Shown piece after piece: positions 1 through 64,000 of a DNA stretch of 64,000 nucleotides. Position numbers and translations under genes: made by a program. The notes under the pieces are model-generated. The model did not search any database and was not told the DNA's origin. It saw only the letters and a list, made by a program, of their open reading frames with translations. The first letter of the stretch is position 1. Each line of letters opens with the position of its first letter. This DNA comes from Amorphochlora amoebiformis. Its lineage: Eukaryota; Cercozoa; Chlorarachniophyceae. The stretch spans positions 124,001-188,000 of the forward strand of contig BAAHQB010000086.1 of the NCBI GenBank assembly GCA_054601695.1, written 5' to 3'.

Positions 1-13839
<13,839 letters not shown>

Positions 13840-14131
13840 TAGATATCCAAATTATTTCGCCCCGCCGTTTCGGATATACCGCCTCAAAGCTCAACCTCCA
13901 AGAATCCATTAGCACGACTCCTTATCCTTCTGAGTTGATTCTTGAATCTGAGCCTTCCGGGCATACGTTTCCGACACAGAGATCCAACATCAACGGCTCT
14001 GTCTGAAGAAAAGGGGGGGGTTGGGCCATGATTTGTTAATTATAACTCAAACCCTCTAATAAATGAAGGAATATCTTAATATCACAAGAAGATATTAATG
14101 CGTCCGATGTATTATAGCCCAATCTCAAGGA
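13840..14131. promoter_or_regulatory. Head-to-head promoter spacer, kinesin / SKP1-like
   Basis: This is the only sequence between the two divergent start codons (292 bp). It has mixed composition and no TA microsatellite. CCCAAT lies at 14118-14123 just upstream of the plus-strand ATG. A run of nine G begins near 14012. A shared promoter is inferred from position; no TATA element can be assigned with confidence. Confidence 0.5.
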
Positions 14132-14867
14132 ATGGCGGCTGTCAAGGACATCTCGCGAGGTTTGTGGGCCTCAGTGTTGGTTGAGTGTGTTGAATTGATT
14201 ATGAACAGATAGCGAAATCCTGAGGGGTGAGAAACTGAGAATACTGGTTTACACCTCAAAATACATAGATGACGGCGTGCAGGGCCTTGAAGCGGATCAG
14301 GACTTCACTATCAAGCTCACCTCCAAGATCGATAAGAAGGACTTCAAAGTCGACGTTAAGTACGCCAAAATCTCGAAAATTGTAGACGTCTGTGTGGAGG
14401 AAGACCGCACCACTCGAGACCTCGAGATCGATACTCATGGTCACATCCTTGAGTACATCGTTCAATATATGAATGCTGTTAAGGGCGATGATTCGTTCGA
14501 TATCAAGGGCCCTCTTCCCAATTTCCCTTGTGCCGTAGACGGAGAGACGGAGGAATCACTGCGAATGGTCTGGAACAGGGTCCTAGGCGAGGACAAGAGG
14601 TGGCACGCAGAGTTCATGTGGAAGGTCGCTCGAAGCCGCAAGGATCTCATCCTCCTCACGCAGGCGTCGAACCAGTACGGCATCAATGGCTTACTCACCC
14701 TGTGCCTGACCATGTACGCCACGCTCCTCAAGTTCTGCAAGCAGGACGATATCGATCGCATCCTAGACCCAAACATCACGGAAGGTAAACTCCTGCCCAT
14801 GCGTAAGAACATCAAGAAGAGTAATGGGGAGAAGCGCCAGACGGAAAACGGCATAATTAGGACATAA
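14132..14867 (+). CDS. SKP1-like protein (SCF adaptor family), divergent, 228 aa
   Basis: Exon 1 14132-14159 and exon 2 14209-14867 are joined across a 49-bp GT-AG intron (CGA G / AT AGC), giving 228 codons and a TAA stop. SKP1 bridges cullin and F-box proteins in SCF ubiquitin ligases; the usual length is about 160 residues. The match is seen in the POZ-like part (YAKISKIVDV, then ILEYIVQYMNAVKG) and in the C-terminal part (WHAEF, then LILLTQASNQYGINGLL, corresponding to WDAEF and LILAANYLDIKGLL of SKP1). About 45 extra N-terminal residues precede the POZ-like part, and the C-terminal WNIxNDFTPEEE-type ending of SKP1 is not recognisable. It could be an SCF adaptor or a diverged elongin C/SKP1 paralogue. 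This is the only gene here with a single tiny intron, and it contains no TA repeat. Base composition is about 50 percent GC. Confidence 0.8.
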
Positions 14868-15607
14868 CAGGCGGGAAAATCGAACCGTTGTCTGACTAGT
14901 CTCTAGAGTCTGAGGAGAACTGCAGTTGTACATGTCTAGTTTTCCATAGATCTGCGATTGATGCGGAGTCTCTCATGCATAGTATATCATGATTAATTTA
15001 CGATATAATTATATGGTGTGTGCACGGATATACATACTATAAACTCTTGTACCGTACAGTAGTTATAAATTTATACTATGCAGTTAGTACCCGTTACACA
15101 ATATACATTAGTTTAGTACACGTACTCTAGGTACTTAGTACTCTTACAGTGCGTACTATTGGTTTATCTTAGTCGACGTACGGTACGTAATCTAGGTAAT
15201 TATGATGTGTGCACTGCAATAATCTACTATCATATATGCACATGTACTCTAGTGATTCTTCATACGTGAATACGAATCTGGCACGATACGGTACGTTAAC
15301 GTTTATTTACAAGGTATACTGAATGTTATATGATCATGATATATTCAATATACAAAGCTACACAAGGTATACTGAATGTTATATGATATATACTAAATTT
15401 ATAAAGCTAAATTCGATGATATACATGTAAGGCTTAATAACCATTGAAACCTACTCACAGTGACTGTACCTAGTGGAAAAGAGACTTAGCTGGAACTATC
15501 CCTTTGGGGCTCCACAGCTGCGGTGTATATGTAACTTTCCGCGCCGGTCTGGACACGTCCATGCCTTACACATAAGTATAACGCACCGCTCTATCTCATA
15601 TTCAGTC

Positions 15608-15650
<43 letters not shown>

Positions 15651-15687
15651 GTAAATATATATTACATATAAGGTATAAAAAAATATA

Positions 15688-15723
<36 letters not shown>

Positions 15724-15781
15724 ATACATAATATATAATATATAATATGTATACATACATATATATATATATATATAATAT

Positions 15782-15819
<38 letters not shown>

Positions 15820-16094
15820 ACATATAATATATAATATGTAATATATAATAACTTAATTTATGATTTAATATATTAAATATAATATGTAACATATAATATA
15901 ATATAATATAATATAATATAATATAAAATGTATATATATGATATAAATAATATATAATATATAACATATAGTATATAATATGTAGTATATGATAAATATA
16001 TAATAAATACATGTAATGTATAATATATAATATATAATATTTAATTTGTAGTAAATAATATATGGTATATAGTATTTAATATATAATACATATA

Positions 16095-16165
<71 letters not shown>

Positions 16166-16186
16166 TTTTTATTATATGGAACATAC

Positions 16187-16228
<42 letters not shown>

Positions 16229-16833
16229 TTTATACATGCAATACACATATGCTAGTACATATATACATGGACAGAGAGAGTGGGAACAGAGAAGAGAGAG
16301 AGCATGGAGAGAGAGGGGGGAGGGGGGGGGGGAGGGAAGGACACAGTTAATTAGTGTCTCTAGAGTCTAGACATTAACATTGTAGATATCCCAGATATTA
16401 TAAAACGAAGACGTGTAATATGACATACAAGATGATCATGAATCTGAGATCGTAAATATATACTATCTAGAATTCTTACTATTAATGATATTTGAAATGA
16501 ATTTTCACAATCAATACAAGTTAGAATATTCTTATTGACAACAATGGTATTTGAATGATTACTCGCAATTAAACTTTTATTCTATTCGGGTTGGGTCTAG
16601 ATTCATAATTCATATTATTTATTCAAGTTACAGTAAAGAGGAACAAGAGAGGAAGGCGAGAGGAGAGAGAGAACGAGAGAATTTGTATGATGTAATATCT
16701 ATTGTGTGTGTATATAATACCGCATCAATATCTAGCGACTTGGCTAACTTGACACACGCGCCTAACTCTTCTGGAAAGCTCGTTAATCTGTGTGTGTGTG
16801 GACAATATATATATATATATATTTGTATGTATA

Positions 16834-16875
<42 letters not shown>

Positions 16876-17259
16876 TACATATATGAAGTTATATATATGC
16901 ATATACATATATATATATATTATATATATATATATATGTATATGATGTATATATATATATATTGATATATATATATATATATACATATATGTATCTATAT
17001 ACACACATATATACACACACATACACACATACACACACACATTTATACATATTCACCTACATATGTACACAAGATACATATACACACAGATACATATACA
17101 TGTATATATATATATATATACATATACATATACATATATATTATACATACACACACATACACATATATGCATACACATACATACACATACACATATACAC
17201 ACATCTACGACCAACATCTTTCGCACTAATAATACGATATCGATATAAATATGTATATT

Positions 17260-17302
<43 letters not shown>

Positions 17303-17310
17303 GTTTGTAC

Positions 17311-17343
<33 letters not shown>

Positions 17344-17479
17344 CATATATGCAAACACATGCATACACACACATACATACACATATATATATATATATAC
17401 ATCAGTATGCTATACATACAGATATCTTATGCAAATACATATACATATATGAGTATATATATACCTACATATATTATAT

Positions 17480-17513
<34 letters not shown>

Positions 17514-17566
17514 ACATATATATATATATATATGTGTGCATTATGTGTACGTATACATACATATAC

Positions 17567-17608
<42 letters not shown>

Positions 17609-17707
17609 ACATACATATACACATACACACATATTTACATAAATATATATCTTTATATGTACATGTACATATATGCATATACATACTGTATGTAGTTAAA
17701 TTTATAT
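14868..17707. other. Tail-to-tail intergenic region
   Basis: Lies between the stop codons of the SKP1-like and glycosyltransferase-like genes. 14868-15600 is plain AT-rich sequence rich in TACGTA/GTAC words with no coding signal. 15300-15420 holds an imperfect direct repeat (ACAAGGTATACTGAATGTTATATGAT twice, in pieces). 15603-16250 and 16800-17700 are TA and TATG/TACA microsatellite. 16262-16340 is a GA tract. I see no gene. Confidence 0.6.
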
Positions 17708-23904
<6,197 letters not shown>

Positions 23905-24038
23905 CCCATAAATTTCTATCGGGCTGCGTCGAACCCGATGCCAATGCAGAAGGTAAGCCCGGCTTCACGTGATTGTCCTAGGGATGTCCCAGGTCAACTT
24001 TTAACTTATCGGCTCGAAATGCCCAGCGGTGCCACGCG
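23905..24038. promoter_or_regulatory. Head-to-head promoter spacer, glycosyltransferase-like / PPR
   Basis: 134 bp between the inferred start codons, with no TA repeat. It contains CACGTG near 23967 (an E-box-like palindrome) and the run ATGCAGAAGGTAAGC, which looks like a splice donor and could mean that the PPR transcript has a 5' non-coding exon here. The assignment depends on the PPR start being right. Confidence 0.4.
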
Positions 24039-48899
<24,861 letters not shown>

Positions 48900-49030
48900 C
48901 TGTGCGGGGACCTCTTGCCGCCAATAAGCGCACAGCGTGGGCCCCTAAGTGGCACCACGAGAAATTTTGTCAGGAGAAAATATCCTAAAACTTCGCCCAA
49001 ATCCAACCGCCGACACTTTCTCCTAGAAAA
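48900..49030. promoter_or_regulatory. Head-to-head promoter spacer, P450 / unknown gene
   Basis: 131 bp between divergent start codons with ordinary composition. A CCAAT box lies at 48921-48925 in GCCGCCAATAAGCG. No microsatellite. Bidirectional promoter by inference from arrangement. Confidence 0.5.
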
Positions 49031-55392
<6,362 letters not shown>

Positions 55393-56022
55393 CGTTTTTT
55401 TGAATTGATATAATTATTTTAACGGTCATGCATATGATGGTAGCTACCGTGTAGTTATTGAGCTAGAAGGCCGCTCTTAGAGATAAATAGCTATTCAAGT
55501 TACGATTTTAGGAGGAGTACATGTGTAAATATACATAGATATACAAATATCTAGATGTATATATGTAGATATATATATATATATATATATTTGTGTATAT
55601 CCTAGACTCTAGTATTTCACATATATATATATATATATATATATATTGGACAGAACAGAACCTAGAGAACTCTAGAGAGAGCTAGTATGTTCCAGAGGTG
55701 TACTAGTTCTACGGTGTAGATATGGTGAGCCGCTCAACGACGTCCGATCATGGCAAGTTTTCGCACTAAAGTACAGACTTGCAAGACATGAAACTTCAAA
55801 CATCCTCAAGCTGGATCATGGCACTGTAGTATCTACTATCTACTATCTCTAGAGAAAACCTATATAGCAACCTCATGAGTTAGGGCGATAATGGTCTATT
55901 TATAGATAATTTACCTTGTTTACTAATCAAGTTGATATTAATTATAACTACTAGTATTCTGTCTTGATAGAAAAACCACCAGTACGAGTGAGTAAATCGA
56001 GACAATTATTCATGATATACGT

Positions 56023-56069
<47 letters not shown>

Positions 56070-56238
56070 TATATACATGGCAACTTGATTGGGTCACTAA
56101 TGACTCACTATTATGAGCACGCGAATCTTAAGCGACGGGACTTTCAACTTAGTAATTTTTGGTATTGGAATTATAACTATTTGACCTCAATTATGCATTC
56201 CTCGCCCCTGTACGTATGCATGTATATTTGTATACTAC

Positions 56239-56270
<32 letters not shown>

Positions 56271-56277
56271 CATATAT

Positions 56278-56313
<36 letters not shown>

Positions 56314-56383
56314 GCATATGTATATATGTATCTATATGTATATAAAGATAGAGCACAAGAATATATATCGGGAGAGAGAGGGA

Positions 56384-56435
<52 letters not shown>

Positions 56436-57274
56436 GAGAGAGAGAGGGAGAGAGAGGAGAGAGAGATGAGAGAGAGGAAAGAGAGAGAGGAGAGAGAGAG
56501 AGGAGAGAGAGGAAAGAGAGAGAGGAAAGAGAGAGAGAGGCAGAGAGAGAGAGGAGAGAGAGGAGAGAGAGGGAGAGAGAGGAGAGAGAGATGAGAGAGG
56601 AAAGAGAGAGAGGAAAGAGAGAGAGGAAAGAGAGAGGAAAGAGAGGAAAGAGAGAGAGGAAAGAGAGAGAAGAAAGAGAGAGAGGAAAGAGAGAGAGGAG
56701 AGAGAGGAAAAAGAGAGAGAGAGAGAGAGAGGGGAAAGAGAGAAAGAGAGAGGAGAGAGGGGGTGAAGAGAGAGAGGAGAGAGGGGGTGAAGAGAGAGAG
56801 GAGAGAGAGGAGAGAGAGAAAGAGAGGGGAGAGAGAGGAGAGAGAGAGAAAGAGAGAGGAGAGAGAGGAGAGAGGAGAGAGAGGAGAGAGAGAGAAAGAG
56901 AGAGAGGAGAGAGGAGAGAGAGAGAAAGAGAGAGGAGAGAGAGAGAAAGAGGGAGGAGAGAGAGAGAAAGAGAGGAGAGAGAGAGGAGAGAGATAAAAAG
57001 AGGAGGGAGACGAGAGAGAGAGAAAGAGGAGGGAGAGGAGAGAGAGAGAAAGAGGAGGGAGAGGAGAGAGAGAGAGAGAGGAGGGAGAGGAGAGAGAGAG
57101 AGAGAGGAGGGAGAGGAGAGAGAGAGAAAGAGGAGGGAGAGGAGAGAGAGAAAGAGATATGTGTGTATCTATTGTCTATTATTTCAGAATGATTACTTCC
57201 GGTATATACCGCGATATACATATAAATATGTACATTCATATCAATTATATTATACTACATATCATACGATATAT

Positions 57275-57334
<60 letters not shown>

Positions 57335-57385
57335 TATATATTATGTATATATATTACACACACATATATATATATATACATATAC

Positions 57386-57422
<37 letters not shown>

Positions 57423-57433
57423 CATACATACAT

Positions 57434-57476
<43 letters not shown>

Positions 57477-57605
57477 CATATTACATACATTTACAATTTT
57501 ACACACATGTATAGCATACAAACACACACCTGCATGATGTAATACATAATTTCAGTATTCCTGGTTACCTGAGAGCAACAAGCGAAAGTATAGAGCGGTG
57601 TGATG
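55393..57605. other. Tail-to-tail intergenic region
   Basis: Lies between the stop codons of the unknown gene and dUTPase. 55393-56015 is unique AT-rich sequence with repeated CTAGA/TCTAGAG words and no open frame worth reporting. Short TA blocks lie at 55570-55645, 56020-56065 and 56240-56340. A long purine tract (56370-57155) and more TA (57270-57470) follow. Confidence 0.6.
56370..57155. repeat. Long polypurine (GA)n tract
   Basis: About 790 bp of GAGAGAGG/GAAAGAG words with almost no pyrimidine on the plus strand. Higher-order repeats include GAGGGGGTGAAGAGAGAGAG (56755-56800) and AAAGAGGAGGGAGAGGAGAG near the right end. Frames on both strands are read-through. It is intergenic. Confidence 0.95.
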
Positions 57606-62515
<4,910 letters not shown>

Positions 62516-62636
62516 TCCGACACCCTCTAAAAATAGTCCGGGAAATGTGACTTTTTGAGTGACAGCAGTGAGGACTTCACCAATAGCCGAAATAATCACA
62601 ATAATTGGAAGACGAGGGGCTCAAACACCAAGGCCA
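62516..62636. promoter_or_regulatory. Head-to-head promoter spacer, dUTPase / aspartic protease
   Basis: 121 bp between divergent start codons with no repeat. A CCAAT box lies at 62580-62584 and there are A/T-rich runs (CTAAAAATAG, ATAATCACAATAATTGG). Bidirectional promoter by inference. Confidence 0.5.
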
Positions 62637-64000
62637 ATGGCGGCGAACTTTGCTTGGCTGTTGTTTTGGGCGGTGCAGGGAGTTCGCTTGCAGGACTCGA
62701 CTGATAGAGATATCCTCAATAGCATCCTGCAGACCGACAACACCGCGGTATAGCTTTTCCCGTGTTTTGCTTCTGAGTTTTTCCGTTGTGGGTGTTTGTG
62801 TGTGGTTGCTAACTACCTTTCTCGACATTCCCATTGGCGGGGTTCTCCACTTTAAATATACTCTGATGATATTATGGGTGCGGTATAGGTAAACTTTTCT
62901 AAGAATGGGATGCAGCCTGAGGAATGGGAAGCCTTCGTTCAATCTCAGCTGGACATCACCATGAGGAAGCGTCCTAATCACCACCTTCATCGCAAGAAGC
63001 TTTCCCAGCACCTTTCCGGTCACCATGGGGATCTCCGAGAGGTCCACGAGAAGTCCATGAGAGAAGAAGATCCCTCCATGCGCTGGCTCCACTTCATTCA
63101 ATTTCGGGCAAAGATCCAGAATTACAACCTGGTCCTCAAGTCGATTGCTGGATCCCAGTACGTGGGCGATATCTCAATAGGTACCCCACCCCAAAAATCT
63201 TCCGTTGTCTTCGACACGGGGTCGAGTAACTTATGGGTGACCTCCGCCGATTGCAAGACATATTCGTGCGACATGCACAACAAATTCAACCACAAGGTCT
63301 CCGCTACATTCCTTGAGTTGAATGAGCAGATGGACGTCCAGTTCGGCACTGGAGCTATCTCTGGCTCCCTGGGAACTGACGTCTTCCATCTTGGGCCTGT
63401 GCATATCCCAGGGCAGGTCTTCGGTAGAATCACTACCGAGTCCGGCCAGGTCTTCCTCAATGACTTCGATGGCATCGCTGGATTATCTTTCTCCGAACTC
63501 TCGGCTACAAAGGAAAAGACTCTGTTCGATAACCTCATGCAAAGCAACCAACTGGAGAAGAACTGGTTATCCTTCTACTACGATGTTTACGGCAAATCGG
63601 GTATCGTCTTCGGCGAGGTGCACAAGGATCTTTACAAAGGACCCGTCCACTGGGTCAACGTCAACAAGAAGCTGTATTGGCAAGTCGAGCTAGTAGACGT
63701 GACTATCGGGACCAGGAGCTTGGCAAAGGAGAATAGGCTTTGTCGTGAACAAGAGAAATGCATCCTAGTCTTCGATACTGGCACCTCGATCCTAACTGCC
63801 CCAACTGAATCCGCCTCCGTTATGCTTAACCACATGGAGAACACCCAAGCTCCACTGTGCTACCACGTGAGAGATGACGAGCACGGGATCCAAAAGTTCT
63901 GCTTGGAGTACAACGAGTACACGTTAAACGGACAGGTGCAGCTTATGGCGCTCGACGTCGATCCTCCCAAAGGACCTCTACATATTGCGGGAGATACATG
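62637..64000 (+). CDS. Pepsin-type aspartic protease (family A1), 3' end outside window
   Basis: Exon 1 is 62637-62747 and exon 2 runs from 62904 to the window end, open throughout; the intron 62748-62903 is GT-AG and plain. Exon 1 encodes a signal peptide (MAANFAWLLFWAVQGV). A basic propeptide of roughly 75 residues follows, then the mature start YNLVLKSIAGSQYVGDIS. Catalytic motifs are VFDTGSSNLWV (Asp near residue 141) and VFDTGTSILTAP (Asp near 328). The flap reads FGTGAISG, with Phe (about 184) where pepsin has Tyr75. Cysteines at CKTYSC match the first pepsin disulphide loop. It is expected to be a secreted or vacuolar endopeptidase; alveolate secretory-organelle proteases look similar, but the lineage is not established. 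The last in-window residues are PLHIAGDT, so about 30-60 residues remain outside. It is divergent from dUTPase with 121 bp between start codons. Confidence 0.96.

Noticed and set aside
56216-57286. 356-residue Arg/Glu-rich and 334-residue Ser/Leu-rich open frames on opposite strands
   Set aside because: Read-through of the GA tract; no start context, splice support or conserved motif.

Overview
The window is nuclear DNA from a microbial eukaryote (protist or alga; lineage not resolved). It is dominated by (TA)n microsatellite, carries degenerate TTAGGG/CCCTAA-type blocks, and its genes are cut into many very short exons by GT-AG introns. Almost every long open frame is read-through of TA, CT, GA or TTAGGG repeat and is not a gene. 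The real coding sequence sits in short islands of normal base composition. I assembled those islands by hand from family motifs, splice dinucleotides and reading phase.

Eight genes result, on strictly alternating strands: a kinesin motor gene (minus, 1-13839, 3' end outside the window); a SKP1-like gene (plus, 14132-14867); a type II membrane glycosyltransferase-like gene (minus, 17708-23904); a pentatricopeptide-repeat (PPR) gene (plus, 24039-42696); a cytochrome P450 (minus, 44217-48899); an unrecognised 271-residue gene (plus, 49031-55392); a dUTPase (minus, 57606-62515); and a pepsin-type aspartic protease (plus, 62637 to beyond the window).

The genes form four head-to-head pairs with start codons only about 120-290 bp apart. 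Three tail-to-tail spacers of 1.5-2.8 kb separate the pairs. TA microsatellite fills introns and tail-to-tail spacers but is absent from the head-to-head promoter spacers. For the six assembled spliced genes that are complete in the window, total coding length is an exact multiple of three and every junction keeps phase. All but one of the introns I placed are GT-AG; the exception is a GC-AG intron in the kinesin gene.

The least ordinary region is inside the PPR gene. Its introns carry eight copies of a short dispersed element abutting telomere-like repeat, two oppositely oriented telomere-like arrays of about 0.9 and 1.1 kb within one 3.6 kb intron, several minisatellites, and repeated partial copies ('echoes') of exon edges with their splice sites. 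The proteins (ciliary-type motor, ubiquitin-ligase adaptor, membrane glycosyltransferase, organelle-type RNA-binding protein, P450, nucleotide-pool enzyme, secreted protease) are unrelated housekeeping or accessory functions. They do not form a pathway that I can see.
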